From Marinomonas shanghaiensis (GTDB lineage: Bacteria; Pseudomonadota; Gammaproteobacteria; Pseudomonadales; Marinomonadaceae): a DNA stretch of 64,000 nucleotides. Shown here piece by piece: positions 48,505 through 58,187 of this stretch. The first letter of the stretch is position 1; each line of letters starts with the position of its first letter. Where the stretch lies: the NCBI RefSeq assembly GCF_003259175.1, contig NZ_QGOK01000012.1, forward strand, positions 62,001 through 126,000. Direction: 5' to 3'. Below the pieces are notes generated by a model. It was not told the DNA's origin and ran no database searches. It was given only the letters and a program-made list of their open reading frames with translations. The translations under genes and the position numbers were made by a program.

Positions 48505-49878
48505 ATGGAAAACCGTATCCCCAATAATAAAATTGAAATTTGGCTGTTGGATGATGACGAGATTGTTCGTTCAACTACAGCACAATGGCTTCGTCTGTCT
48601 GATTATGTGGTAACAGAGTTCCATCAAGCTCAGGCGCTCATTGACCAGTTTCATAGCGGCTTACCTTGCATCATAGTCAGCGATATTCGCATGACACCGA
48701 TCGATGGCTTAACACTTATGGCAGATTGCCTAGCCAAAGAGCCTGAAATACCTTTTATCCTTATCACCGGCCACGGTGACGTAGACACAGCAGTGAATGC
48801 CTTGCGCGATGGTGCGTTTGATTTTCTTGAAAAACCCTTTGATCCCAACAGATTGTTAAAAACGGTCGAAAAGGCGATTCAGCTAAGAAGTGTGCAACGT
48901 CAACATGCCAATCAATCTCAATACCTTGGCGATCTTCATGGTTTAGAAGAAATTATCATAGGGCAAAATGAACAAATCGTCCGTGTTAGACAGCAAATTC
49001 GCACTTTTGCCAGTATGGACACACACGTTATTGTGTATGGTAAAACAGGCTGCGGAAAAGAATTAGTCGCAAAAGCCCTTCATGATTGTAGCCCTAGAAA
49101 CAACCAACCCTTTGTGGCGATAAACTGTGCTGCCATTCCGGCAGATTTATTTGAAAGTGAACTGTTCGGCCATGAAGCAGGTGCATTTACCAGCGCCAAC
49201 AAACAACGAATTGGTAAACTCGAACACGCCAGTGGCGGTACCTTGTTTTTAGATGAAATCGAAAGCATGCCATTGCCCATGCAAATAAAACTGCTGCGTG
49301 TCCTACAAGAAAATCAACTCGAACGGGTCGGTAGCAATAAAATCATTCAAATTGACCTAAGAGTTGTGGCAGCGGCGAAAAATGACTTACAAACATTAGC
49401 CGACTTTCGACAAGACTTATTTTTTCGCTTAAACGTCTCACAGATACATTTACCTGACTTGCGCCATCGTGGCTCAGATATTCCCCTGTTATTTGAGCAC
49501 TTTTGCCGTATAGCGGTAAAAGAACGTGGGAAGGATTTTAAACAACTTAGCCCAATAGATCACGAAACACTGACACTTTATGGCTGGCCTGGTAACGTAC
49601 GCGAGCTGCGAAACGTCGCGCTACGTTATGCGCTAGAACCCAACACTAGCGTGGCAAAAATTTTAGCGGGCTATCAAGCTCAAGATGATATCGACACCAT
49701 CACACCGCTCCCTCTCAGCGTAAAAGTCCAAGAATTCGAACGCAGTCTCATTGAAGCCAGCATACGACAGCAAAAAGGCAATATTCAGCTGGTCTTAGAA
49801 CAGCTTCAATTACCGCGCCGAACCTTAAATCAAAAAATGCAAAAATACGGGCTAAACCGTGCGGACTATTTAGACTAA
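48505..49878 (+). CDS. dctD: DctD-type sigma54-dependent response regulator
   Basis: A 457-residue NtrC-family activator. Receiver: D60 as phospho-site, K110; AAA+ core: Walker A GKTGCGKE (179-186), the L1 loop at 226-231, Walker B GGTLFLDE (244-251) and the LYGWPGNVREL arginine region; C-terminal Fis-type helix-turn-helix (about 415-455, LVLEQLQLPRRTLNQKMQKYG). The L1 loop, which touches sigma54, reads GAFTSA and not the usual GAFTGA. Pairing with dctB is direct (one-base gap). Its target promoter is not in view. Confidence 0.9.
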   Translation: MENRIPNNKIEIWLLDDDEIVRSTTAQWLRLSDYVVTEFHQAQALIDQFHSGLPCIIVSDIRMTPIDGLTLMADCLAKEPEIPFILITGHGDVDTAVNALRDGAFDFLEKPFDPNRLLKTVEKAIQLRSVQRQHANQSQYLGDLHGLEEIIIGQNEQIVRVRQQIRTFASMDTHVIVYGKTGCGKELVAKALHDCSPRNNQPFVAINCAAIPADLFESELFGHEAGAFTSANKQRIGKLEHASGGTLFLDEIESMPLPMQIKLLRVLQENQLERVGSNKIIQIDLRVVAAAKNDLQTLADFRQDLFFRLNVSQIHLPDLRHRGSDIPLLFEHFCRIAVKERGKDFKQLSPIDHETLTLYGWPGNVRELRNVALRYALEPNTSVAKILAGYQAQDDIDTITPLPLSVKVQEFERSLIEASIRQQKGNIQLVLEQLQLPRRTLNQKMQKYGLNRADYLD

Positions 49879-49930
49879 CCGGCAAAGCCCATACGATCCA
49901 ATCTCACTCCATCATAGAAAAATATTAATA

Positions 49931-49968
49931 AAGTGATTCTCATATAAAATATTTAATGAGAATCACTT
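49931..49968. repeat. Perfect 13-bp palindrome upstream of the regulator-flavodoxin operon
   Basis: AAGTGATTCTCAT (49931-49943) and ATGAGAATCACTT (49956-49968) are exact inverted repeats with a 12-nt AT-rich spacer. Each half-site resembles a weak Fur box (the right one, TTTAATGAGAATCACTTGC, matches the consensus at 13 of 19). The right arm touches the predicted -35. Confidence 0.75.
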
Positions 49969-50008
49969 GCATCACAAGACAAAAAACTCTTTAATGATAA
50001 CCATTATC
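49967..50008 (+). promoter_or_regulatory. Promoter with overlapping Fur box
   Basis: TTGCAT (49967-49972) and TTTAAT (49990-49995) are 17 nt apart. A Fur box at 49990-50008 (core AATGATAACCATTATC) matches 16 of 19 consensus positions and covers the -10. The 20-nt gap to the ATG contains AGAGGCAA. Confidence 0.75.
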
Positions 50009-50027
50009 AGATTAGAGGCAACATACG

Positions 50028-50915
50028 ATGCAAATCAGCATGCGCGATGTGTATGACACGACTGGAAACATCCAAGAAGACGTAGCACAGTGGCTATCCG
50101 GTCATAAGCAAGCGCTCGCCCTTCTTCCTAATTTGCACTGGTTAAACCAGCACTTGAGTAGCAACACCGATCTATCTATCCAGGAAGAAGCGCAATCAGG
50201 ACTGTATTTTTCATTTTTAGGAAACGGACCGATAAAAAGCGCCCAAGACATAAACTCGGTACAGATCGCGTATCAAGCACGACCCATTAGTGGTCATTTT
50301 TATATCGCTAAAGACGAACAGTACAGTCTACTGCAAGCACGCATCAGCCCTGCGCACTTAGCCGCCGTTTTGGGCGAAACAGAAGAACAGATTATCCAAC
50401 ATTTTACCAACATGCGTGACAAGCTAGGCAATGAAAATGCCACGATTCAACTACCGGTGACAGGAAGAACACGCAGCTTAATCGAACCTATTCTCGCTCA
50501 CAAAGGTCACTCAATAAGCCTTGCAGGCCACCTTTATGCACTCATCTTCACACTCATTGAGCAACTGCAAATGCTCAATCATTTATCGCAATGTGAAGAC
50601 TGCCAAAGAAAGTTATTCCATGCACAAAATTTAATAGAAACGCCCCAACATGATGCACTGAATATCCAGCATTTAGCACAACAAGTTGGACTTAACACTG
50701 AGGCCTTAGCAATTGGTTTCAATCTTATCGTTGGGCAATCTATTGAGATCTACTGCACTCGCAGCCGCATAAAGTCTGCGGCCGCTAAATTGAGACAAGA
50801 TCCCTCAGCAAAACCCTTTATTGTTGCCCAAAGTGGCTTTTCAGAAGACCAATTTGAAGCAGCGTTTATTCAACACTTTGGTGTCAGTAGTCACCAGTAC
50901 GGACAAATCCATTAG
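50028..50915 (+). CDS. AraC-family transcriptional regulator, PchR-like
   Basis: A 295-residue protein. The N-terminal 190 residues resemble the sensor part of PchR-type regulators (SGLYFSFLGNGPIK, RISPAHLAAVLGE, and a Cys-x2-Cys pair CEDCQRKLFHA), and the last 100 residues form the two AraC helix-turn-helix units (LAQQVGLNTEALAIGF; VAQSGFSEDQFEAAFIQHFGVSSHQY). The second recognition helix is somewhat divergent. PchR relatives sense ferric siderophores and activate their uptake genes, but no siderophore gene is nearby; the gene downstream is flavodoxin. A Fur-boxed promoter precedes it. Confidence 0.85.
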   Translation: MQISMRDVYDTTGNIQEDVAQWLSGHKQALALLPNLHWLNQHLSSNTDLSIQEEAQSGLYFSFLGNGPIKSAQDINSVQIAYQARPISGHFYIAKDEQYSLLQARISPAHLAAVLGETEEQIIQHFTNMRDKLGNENATIQLPVTGRTRSLIEPILAHKGHSISLAGHLYALIFTLIEQLQMLNHLSQCEDCQRKLFHAQNLIETPQHDALNIQHLAQQVGLNTEALAIGFNLIVGQSIEIYCTRSRIKSAAAKLRQDPSAKPFIVAQSGFSEDQFEAAFIQHFGVSSHQYGQIH

Positions 50916-50928
50916 TAATAGGAACACC

Positions 50929-51465
50929 ATGGCACATTCATCCATAGCCCTTATTTACGGCACAGACACAAACAACACCGAAGAAGTTGGCCATAAAATA
51001 GCCAAACAATGGGAAGAGCTTGGCGAGCAAGTCGATTTATTTAACATTAAAGACGTAGAGCTAAGCCAACTTGAACAGTATTCCATGCTCATTCTCGGCA
51101 TCCCAACGTGGGATTTTGGTGGCATTCAATCTGACTGGGAAGACATTGGCGATGATCTAGCTGGTTTAACACTAGATGACACGGTTATTGCCTTGTATGG
51201 ATTGGGCGATCAGTTTGGTTATGGTGATTACTTTGTCGATGCCATGGGATGGCTATACGAGAAACTATTGCCAACAGGTGCAACCTTTATTGGCCAATGG
51301 TCTACAGAGGGCTATGAGTTTGAAGCCTCACGAGCTTGTGTGCACAACAAAGAACACTTTATCGGTTTAGCGATTGATGAAGACCAACAATTTGAACTCA
51401 CTGACCAGCGAATTGAGCAGTGGGTTATTCAACTTTACGCAGAGAGAGCAGTAGAAGCCGCATAA
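50929..51465 (+). CDS. Flavodoxin, long-chain type
   Basis: A 178-residue FMN electron carrier that can stand in for ferredoxin when iron is scarce. The phosphate loop is YGTDTNNTEEV near residues 10-20, the FMN-stacking Trp lies in PTWDFGG and the stacking Tyr/second loop in ALYGLGDQFGYGDYF; the 20-residue insertion of long-chain flavodoxins is present (GATFIGQWSTEGYEFEASRA). The ATG at 50929 with an AGGA site gives family length. It lies 13 bases after the AraC-type regulator and so shares its Fur-boxed promoter, fitting iron-starvation induction. Confidence 0.94.
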   Translation: MAHSSIALIYGTDTNNTEEVGHKIAKQWEELGEQVDLFNIKDVELSQLEQYSMLILGIPTWDFGGIQSDWEDIGDDLAGLTLDDTVIALYGLGDQFGYGDYFVDAMGWLYEKLLPTGATFIGQWSTEGYEFEASRACVHNKEHFIGLAIDEDQQFELTDQRIEQWVIQLYAERAVEAA

Positions 51466-51600
51466 ATTATCACCTGACTGGCCATTGAATTTAAGCAAAC
51501 GACTCAAATTTGGTTCCCACACATTCGCTGCCCCGAATGCCCAAATTTAGCTTATTTTCAATGCGATAATTATGAGACTTGCTCTACATTGCGTGAAGAA

Positions 51601-51642
51601 CGTGGCTACCTCTCCTTTCTCTCCTGCTTGGAGGTAGCCACG
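51601..51642 (+). terminator. Terminator-like hairpin with pyrimidine-rich loop
   Basis: CGTGGCTACCTC and GAGGTAGCCACG pair perfectly over 12 bp around an 18-nt loop TCCTTTCTCTCCTGCTTG; TATTTCTTTTCC follows. It lies 136 bases after the flavodoxin stop. Confidence 0.65.
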
Positions 51643-51707
51643 TATTTCTTTTCCTAACAACAATTCGTTATGATGCTATCACTTTTATTAAGTTAGCATT
51701 GGCATCT

Positions 51708-52022
51708 ATGAACCTACAACTTTCTGATATTGTTATTGTTCTTATTCTCTCCGTCGGTATCTATGCATGGTGGCGAAACACGTCGATTCGAGAACAGGCA
51801 CTGATAAGCACGAAAAAACACTGTGAATCATTAAACCTGCAATTACTTGATGACAGCGTAGCGGGAGCTGAATGGCGACCAATCTGGTCACAAGGTCAGA
51901 TTAAAGTAAGAAGAAGCTATAAGTTTGAATTTAGCTCCAGCGGCATAGCGCGTTATCAAGGGAAAGTAACCTATCTTGGCAATCGACAAGTAGAGATATG
52001 GTTAAGCCCTCATGATTTTTAA
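51708..52022 (+). CDS. DUF3301 family small membrane-anchored protein
   Basis: A 104-residue protein of the DUF3301 family: one N-terminal hydrophobic helix (IVIVLILSVGIYAWW), then RTQLLDDSVAG-like NLQLLDDSVAGAEW, a VRRSYKFEFSSSG strand pair and a closing EIWLSPHDF. Function is unknown. An in-frame TTG at 51699 would add three residues, but the ATG at 51708 fits the family. The ribosome site is weak. It lies alone between the flavodoxin hairpin and the chemoreceptor gene. Confidence 0.82.
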   Translation: MNLQLSDIVIVLILSVGIYAWWRNTSIREQALISTKKHCESLNLQLLDDSVAGAEWRPIWSQGQIKVRRSYKFEFSSSGIARYQGKVTYLGNRQVEIWLSPHDF

Positions 52023-52282
52023 AAAACAGGTAAGCAAAAACATTCTGTTTATACCTTTCTTAACAAAGCCTAACTTGCAGATCTATCAATTCGCTGCAAT
52101 GATATAGATAAGTACCATATTTTTGTGTCATTTAATTGCAAATAAGGCCATAGTAGAAATAGAATGCTTACGTAAACATTTGTAACGTTTTAGATAGGCT
52201 AGGCCATAAAACAATAAAAGCGTACTGATTTGTGCCTGGATGCCTATCGGTTCAATCTATAATAAAAAATGCAGGATATAAT

Positions 52283-54172
52283 ATGTTGGCAAATCTTAGT
52301 TTTCGTACCAAGTTACTCTCTTTGCTCATCGCAGCTATTCTTGGATTCGTTGTTGTAACTGCTGTTGCTTTACAAGGATTGAATGTTCAAGAAACCTCTT
52401 CTGCAAAATTTGAGCGCCTCACAAAAGTAGACAAAGACCTATCCTCTCTCATTATTACCTTAATGGATGAATATGAGACGCTATCCAGTATCGATAACAG
52501 TACCTATGCCGCTTTTCTTGAACAGCTTAACGCTAACAATGAAAATTTCATGGCAACGCTTAGTGAAGACACAGAGCTTTTAAGAGAAGACCCTGAAGCA
52601 CAAAAGAATTTGAGCAATATTACAGAGTCTTTGACAAACTATAATGCGGCTTTAAAACTGTTGGTTAATCAAAGACAAAAAGTCGGTTTTAATGGCTCTT
52701 CTGGACTAAAAGGCGAAATTTCTCAGCTTGGTGAAAAGGTCACCGAAGAGATTTCTTTTCTTAGTCTAGTAAAACAAGAATTCTTGCCCGTACGAGAAGC
52801 CGAAAAGAATTTTATTTTTGAACCTGTTGCGGACAACAAAGCCGCTTTTATGGACCGCTATGACAAGTTCTATAAGCGCGTTACCAATTTTGGTTTAGAG
52901 GAGCGCTTTGGTGACGTCATTAACCAATATTTCACTGCTGTCGAAAACTTCGACAAAGAAAACCAGCAACTTAAAAACTTACAATCACAATTTGTCGCGA
53001 GCAAAGAAAACTTCAGTCAGACTCGCTTAGCGGCTGTGGAATACATGCAAAGTGCGGTAATAGAAGCCCGCCAACAAGCTTCTGCTAACTCTCAACAAGC
53101 CAGCATTAGTCTGATCGTTGTAAGCATTGTGGTGGCTATTGTTGCTGCCCTTATGATGATGGGCATAGGCAGCAGCGTTAATAAAACGCTCAATCAGATC
53201 ATTAGAGATCTTGGTAAAGTGAAAAGCGGGGATTTAACCGCTCGCTTACACGTTAATAACAAGCGTAATGATGAATTTGATTCGCTGTGTAGCTCAGTAA
53301 ACGAGATGACCAATGGACTCGGTTCCGTTATTGGCGAGGTTGTAACGACAACACAAGGCGTCAATAACATGGTTTCTGAGTTAAATATCTCTGTTAGCAA
53401 TATTGCGCAAAGTAACCGCTCTGTCAGCGAACAGACCAATTCTCTGGCGGCAGCGACAGAAGAGATATCAACCACGATTTCAAGCATTTCTAGCACGACA
53501 GAAGACCTAAGCAGCCAATCACAAAACACTTATGAATCGGCTAAAGTAGGCGCTGAAACCATTAAAGGGGCACTGTCTAACCTCTCAAGCACCATCAACG
53601 TCGTCAACAAGACCAGTGAGCAATTAAACGAACTTGGTCAATTGTCAAAAGACATTGATAATGTAATAGGAATGATCAACGATCTAGCAAACCAAACCAA
53701 TCTTCTTGCACTGAATGCTGCTATTGAAGCCGCTCGAGCAGGTGAAGCTGGTCGTGGTTTCTCTGTTGTGGCAGACGAAGTACGCTCACTTGCAGAAAAA
53801 ACCGTTGATGCAACAGCTAAAATCACAGACATCGTTAGCACGATTCAATCGTCTACTCAAACAGCGATTGAAACCATGCACAGCGGTCAAGAAAGTCTAC
53901 ATTCGATTGAAGAGTTTAGTGAAAAAGCGGAGTTGGCTATTCGTGAAATTGAGCGAAACGCTCAGACAAGTTCGGCGTCCTCAATTGATATGGCACGATC
54001 CATTCAAGAAGTGGCCAAAACAGCCGTTCATATGAGCGAAGAAATGGACAAGATCGCTCAACAACTTCAACGAGACAATAGCTACATCACTAGCATTGAA
54101 GGCAATACTCGTGATATTCACAATCAAGTCAGTAGCTTAGACAAGAAGACCAGCGTTTTTACCACTCGCTAG
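52283..54172 (+). CDS. Methyl-accepting chemotaxis protein
   Basis: A 629-residue transmembrane chemoreceptor. Helices lie at about 11-31 and 270-290 of the chosen start, around a helical periplasmic sensor, followed by a HAMP ([19 protein letters not shown]) and the long cytosolic coiled coil. The hairpin tip that contacts CheA/CheW reads [36 protein letters not shown] in the family pattern. No C-terminal CheR/CheB pentapeptide is seen. The ATG at 52283 has an AGGA site at good distance and avoids a 17-residue spurious extension. The ligand is unknown. Confidence 0.93.
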   Translation: MLANLSFRTKLLSLLIAAILGFVVVTAVALQGLNVQETSSAKFERLTKVDKDLSSLIITLMDEYETLSSIDNSTYAAFLEQLNANNENFMATLSEDTELLREDPEAQKNLSNITESLTNYNAALKLLVNQRQKVGFNGSSGLKGEISQLGEKVTEEISFLSLVKQEFLPVREAEKNFIFEPVADNKAAFMDRYDKFYKRVTNFGLEERFGDVINQYFTAVENFDKENQQLKNLQSQFVASKENFSQTRLAAVEYMQSAVIEARQQASANSQQASISLIVVSIVVAIVAALMMMGIGSSVNKTLNQIIRDLGKVKSGDLTARLHVNNKRNDEFDSLCSSVNEMTNGLGSVIGEVVTTTQGVNNMVSELNISVSNIAQSNRSVSEQTNSLAAATEEISTTISSISSTTEDLSSQSQNTYESAKVGAETIKGALSNLSSTINVVNKTSEQLNELGQLSKDIDNVIGMINDLANQTNLLALNAAIEAARAGEAGRGFSVVADEVRSLAEKTVDATAKITDIVSTIQSSTQTAIETMHSGQESLHSIEEFSEKAELAIREIERNAQTSSASSIDMARSIQEVAKTAVHMSEEMDKIAQQLQRDNSYITSIEGNTRDIHNQVSSLDKKTSVFTTR

Positions 54173-54193
54173 TTTAAACAGTAAATACATCAT

Positions 54194-54222
54194 AAAAAAA
54201 CCGGCTTATGGCCGGTTTTTTT
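54194..54222. terminator. Bidirectional terminator between the chemoreceptor gene and gltX
   Basis: AAAAACCGGC and GCCGGTTTTT pair around TTATG with A and T runs on both sides, so both convergent genes can end here. Confidence 0.9.
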
Positions 54223-54262
54223 ATTCTTTATTGCTCTTGATATCCGTAAAAGACACGGCTCC

Positions 54263-55744
54263 TTACAACTCAGAAAACTCTTTTTCCCAACGCTTTGCTT
54301 CTTTCTTAGAAGGCCCACCTAGAACATTGACCGCAGTACGCATACGTGCACGAGAAATGTCAGAGCCTAAAATCGCCATCGAATCAAAAACTGACACAGA
54401 CGCGGTAGTACCGGAAATAGCAACAAACAATGGTGCAAAAAAGTCTTTCGGCTTGATGTCCATCGCTTGCGCTAATGTTTTCATTTCATTGAAGATTTCG
54501 TCTTTTTCCCATTTACTCAACGCTTCCAAACGCCACAAAGCAAATTGCATTGCTCTACGCAGCGTGTCTTCTTCCATTTTAATGGTAGAAAAATCTTCTT
54601 TTGTGATAGGCAACAACCCTTTCAGGAAAAAACCAGCCACATCAGCAACGTCAGAGAAGGTTTCAACTCGCGGTATCACCAGCGGTAAAATCTTCATCAA
54701 GTATTCAGGATTCAGCGCCCATTCAACGTATTTTTGTGCAAAGCTTTCTGACGTTAAGTTCTCACGAATCCACATACCATTCAGCCAGCTCAACTTCTCA
54801 ACGTCAAAAACTGGCCCGCCCAAAGAAACACGCTGGATATCAAAATGCTCAACCATGTCATCCAATGTGAACTTTTCGCGCTCATCTGGCATGGACCATC
54901 CCATACGACCCAGATAGTTAATTACCGCTTCTGCCATGTATCCCATACGTTGATAGTAGAGAATACTGGTTGGGTTTTTGCGCTTTGATAACTTAGATTT
55001 ATCTGGGTTACGCAACAAAGGCATATGACATAAGGTCGGCATATCCCAACCAAAGTATTGATACAATAAAATATGCTTAGGTGCCGAGTTAATCCATTCC
55101 TCACCACGAATAACGTGGGTAATTTTCATCAAATGATCGTCAACCACGTTTGCCAAATGGTAAGTCGGCATGCCATCTGCTTTCAGCAAAACCTGCATAT
55201 CCACTTGTGCCCAATCAATTTCGATTTCACCACGAAGCATATCTTGAACAACACAAGTACCCTCTTCTGGTACTTTCATGCGAATCACATAAGGAATTCC
55301 AGCATCAAGCTTTGCCTGTACTTCTTCTGGTGTCAGCGCCAAAGCGCGGCCATCGTATTTTTGTGGCAAACCTTGTTCTTTTTGCTCAATACGCATCTGA
55401 TCCAATTCTTCCGTTGTCTCAAATGCATAAAACGCATGACCTTTCTCAATCAATTCTTGAGCATATTGACCATAAATATGACCACGCTCACTTTGACGAT
55501 AAGGACCATATGGTCCGCCAACATCAGGACCTTCTGCCCAATCAAGCCCTAACCAACGCAACGCATCCAAAATCATTTTTTCAGATTCTGGCGTGCTACG
55601 CGTCTGGTCCGTATCTTCTATGCGTAGAATGAACTTACCACCCATTTTACGGGCAAATGCCATATTAAATAATGCGATATAAGCTGTACCAACATGTGGA
55701 TCACCTGTTGGTGAGGGCGCAATACGTGTTCTTACCTCTGACAT
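54263..55744 (-). CDS. gltX: Glutamyl-tRNA synthetase
   Basis: A 493-residue class I aminoacyl-tRNA synthetase. The HIGH-type motif appears as [13 protein letters not shown] at the N terminus, the KMSKS-type motif as KLSKRK near residue 253. [12 protein letters not shown] and the [14 protein letters not shown] block are typical of bacterial GltX, and the length is that of the full discriminating/non-discriminating enzymes. It is monocistronic between a terminator and xni. Confidence 0.97.
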   Translation of the reverse strand: MSEVRTRIAPSPTGDPHVGTAYIALFNMAFARKMGGKFILRIEDTDQTRSTPESEKMILDALRWLGLDWAEGPDVGGPYGPYRQSERGHIYGQYAQELIEKGHAFYAFETTEELDQMRIEQKEQGLPQKYDGRALALTPEEVQAKLDAGIPYVIRMKVPEEGTCVVQDMLRGEIEIDWAQVDMQVLLKADGMPTYHLANVVDDHLMKITHVIRGEEWINSAPKHILLYQYFGWDMPTLCHMPLLRNPDKSKLSKRKNPTSILYYQRMGYMAEAVINYLGRMGWSMPDEREKFTLDDMVEHFDIQRVSLGGPVFDVEKLSWLNGMWIRENLTSESFAQKYVEWALNPEYLMKILPLVIPRVETFSDVADVAGFFLKGLLPITKEDFSTIKMEEDTLRRAMQFALWRLEALSKWEKDEIFNEMKTLAQAMDIKPKDFFAPLFVAISGTTASVSVFDSMAILGSDISRARMRTAVNVLGGPSKKEAKRWEKEFSEL

Positions 55745-55846
55745 AAAACTCTCATTTATCCGTTGCCTGAAATGCCCTTATTATAAGCTGCTCACCCCTT
55801 GCGGGTAAGAGGCCCAAGCCATCTTTTCTGCTTAGATGTTTGATAT

Positions 55847-56638
55847 TCACTCAACTTTACGTGGGTGATAGCGAAGTTGCGAAAGACGCACCCCAATATC
55901 CACATCGGTTTTTAAAGCAACCAAAGACCGAGATTGCAAACATTGCTCATACCCACCAGCTAAAAGAGACTGAATACGCTCTGAAAAAAACGATAGGTTG
56001 GCATAAATTTCTTCTATTGTAGGAAATGAATGCATGATGGTTAACGCGGTTTTGGGGCCGATACCTTTAATACCCGGAATGCGATTGGTGGTATCGCCAA
56101 CCAAGGCCCAATAATCCACTAATTGATGAGGTTCAACGCCATACTTTCCAGGCACCCAAACTTTGTCATACCCCAACTTAGCAAAATAATCGTACTGTAA
56201 TACACGCTCATCATCCAACAACTGGGTGAAACCTTTATCAGTAGATACTATGTAGGACTTTATATTATGGCTTGCTGCTTTGACGGCCAAGGTAGCAATC
56301 AAATCATCGGCTTCCCAACCTTCCATTCTCAAACAAGGCAAGTGATTAAAACGAAAGACGCGCGCAAAGTCAGGCAAAGACTCCAAAAGACTGTCATCCA
56401 TAGGGACACGCCCCAATTTATAATCTGGATACACCCTGTGGCGCCACGTTTTACCATTTGAGTCAAAAACCACCACGGCATAGGATGGCTGAAACTGATG
56501 TGTTAATTTCGCCAAGGCCTCAACGGCAATGCTTTGGGTGCGTTCAACCCTTCGAACCGAATCCTGTTCAGATTCCAACGCGGCATAGAGACGTCTGATT
56601 AAATTCAAACCGTCAATTATGAGTAATTTTTTCTCCAC
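55847..56638 (-). CDS. xni: Flap endonuclease Xni (ExoIX)
   Basis: A 263-residue protein of the 5'-3' exonuclease/flap endonuclease family. It opens with LLIIDGLNLIRRLYAA, has the metal-binding acidic block EGWEADDLIATLA and the helix-hairpin-helix part WALVGDTTNRIPGIKGIGPKTA. E. coli Xni is 251 residues and lacks several metal ligands of the DNA polymerase I exonuclease domain; this protein follows that form. It acts on flapped DNA during lagging-strand processing. Confidence 0.93.
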   Translation of the reverse strand: MEKKLLIIDGLNLIRRLYAALESEQDSVRRVERTQSIAVEALAKLTHQFQPSYAVVVFDSNGKTWRHRVYPDYKLGRVPMDDSLLESLPDFARVFRFNHLPCLRMEGWEADDLIATLAVKAASHNIKSYIVSTDKGFTQLLDDERVLQYDYFAKLGYDKVWVPGKYGVEPHQLVDYWALVGDTTNRIPGIKGIGPKTALTIMHSFPTIEEIYANLSFFSERIQSLLAGGYEQCLQSRSLVALKTDVDIGVRLSQLRYHPRKVE

Positions 56639-56809
56639 CCTAAGCCCTTATTTTTACTACATTGCATTGCTGTTAAATCGTCTAATTAGGATATCATGTA
56701 CAAAGACGCATCACGACAACGAGAGACTTCTATACCGATTTACAGTCCACAGTCGCAATGAGTGCCAGGTCAATTGTCGTACACATTAACAAGCAAGAAG
56801 GACGCTATT

Positions 56810-58036
56810 ATGAAACAATCCGCTTATTTCTGCGTTGGTATTCTGTTAAGCACAGTCGCACCACTGACGTTTGCTTCCCCCATCAATGCCGTGATTGGAC
56901 TGGATAACAGTCAAATCGTAGAAAACAGTTCACAGTTAAGCTTTCAGCCAAATCCAGGTACGTTGCTGCCATTACAGCAAAACTTCCCTCCCATCACTCA
57001 CTTACAAAACAATCTTGATTCCCAGTGGTTCGATGAAATTGGTCAAAAAGTAAGAGTGGAACACAAACAAAGAGACTTAAGCTACACTGGGATGCTGACT
57101 CGAATTGAGCAAGACAAGCGTACTTTTTTAATCTTGATCGATGAGCGACCCACCACTCTGCCACTGGACGATTTCTATCTCATTCCACTAGAGAAAGTGG
57201 ACTCTACTCCTTCAGCAAAGACGGATTTACAGGTTAGCTATCAGACCAATCAGCTGTCTTGGACCCCTCAACTTAGCCTCATTTTTGAAGGTAACAACGT
57301 AAGCGTTTCCCAGCAAGCACTCTTACATAACCAGTCAAGCGAGACAATCACGCTGCAAGATAGCCTCCTTCATTACGCGAGAAATGCGCCAAACCGTTTA
57401 TTCAAAGCAGAACGAAACGCCTTGGCCATGAGCGCGGATCAATCCTCAATGGACTACCAAGACAATGAAATAAGTTATCCTCTTGGCAACAAAGCCATTC
57501 AAATGGCCCCGTATTCAAATGCCCTTATTCCTTTACCAAGCAGCACCAGTAAAGTAGAAAAACAAACCCACACAGCCAGCCTTTACACCCATGAAAACAG
57601 TTCAGGTAACATTGAGCTAAATTTTTATAACAATTTAAGCTTCTCATTCAAAAATGACGGGCTGCCTGGTGAATACCGAACCTTCCAAAAACGTGGAAAT
57701 TTACTGATCCCAAGCAATACCGTCTTTTTAAATACGGTAAGAGCGAACTACCCTATTAACGTTGTTACGAATAAAAGCCAAGACATAACAGGATCTCTCA
57801 CCTTAATAAGTGCCTCTTCGCAAAAGCTGCCCGCTTCGCAAACTTGGCAGGCCACGATTGATAACCTATCAAACCAAGATCAAGACTATGCGATAGAGCA
57901 AAACATCAATGGCATTATTGAAGTATTGGAAGGCGATGAAGCGACAAAATTGACGGCAAGCAGCCTTATTATTAAGGGAAAAATAAAAGCCCACTCGAAA
58001 AAAACCGTAACGTATAAAATCGAATTAAAAAATTAA
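56810..58036 (+). CDS. Secreted protein of unknown function, DUF4139-like
   Basis: A 408-residue exported protein with a signal peptide (AYFCVGILLSTVAPLTFA) and no lipobox. The chain is predicted to be beta-rich; the stretch LSWTPQLSLIFEGNNVSVSQQALLHNQS and the following 'LQDSLLHYA' resemble the DUF4139-type beta domain found in some envelope proteins, and the closing SKKTVTYKIELKN resembles a DUF4139 end. The start at 56810 is chosen because AAGGA lies at the right distance and gives the signal peptide. Divergent from xni. Function unknown; an outer-envelope role is plausible. Confidence 0.7.
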   Translation: MKQSAYFCVGILLSTVAPLTFASPINAVIGLDNSQIVENSSQLSFQPNPGTLLPLQQNFPPITHLQNNLDSQWFDEIGQKVRVEHKQRDLSYTGMLTRIEQDKRTFLILIDERPTTLPLDDFYLIPLEKVDSTPSAKTDLQVSYQTNQLSWTPQLSLIFEGNNVSVSQQALLHNQSSETITLQDSLLHYARNAPNRLFKAERNALAMSADQSSMDYQDNEISYPLGNKAIQMAPYSNALIPLPSSTSKVEKQTHTASLYTHENSSGNIELNFYNNLSFSFKNDGLPGEYRTFQKRGNLLIPSNTVFLNTVRANYPINVVTNKSQDITGSLTLISASSQKLPASQTWQATIDNLSNQDQDYAIEQNINGIIEVLEGDEATKLTASSLIIKGKIKAHSKKTVTYKIELKN

Positions 58037-58057
58037 TGGTAACCAAGCGCCCGTATT

Positions 58058-58077
58058 GAGCCGAAAACCCTCGGCTC
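58058..58077 (+). terminator. Hairpin after the secreted-protein gene
   Basis: GAGCCGA and TCGGCTC pair around AAACCC-type loop bases 22 nt past the stop, followed by TTGCATC; the U run is poor. Confidence 0.5.
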
Positions 58078-58187
58078 TTGCATCAATTTTCCACATTGAA
58101 GGCCTATTTAAAATATTTCGTTATGATATGGTCAATAGTCATAATAGATATAGCGAGAATGGCACTGCCACAAGTGAAAAACTTGAG

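Noticed and set aside
51500-51535. Possible sigma54 promoter (TTGGTTCCC...) after flavodoxin
   Set aside because: The -24 element fits only partly and the -12 GC at the required spacing is missing.
54231-55632. Several long plus-strand open frames opposite gltX (up to 228 codons)
   Set aside because: They lie fully antisense to a well-conserved synthetase gene, show no family motif and lack credible ribosome sites; they reflect codon composition.
55790-55830. Small GC hairpin between xni and gltX as a terminator
   Set aside because: Only a short stem with a wobble and no U tract; too weak to call.
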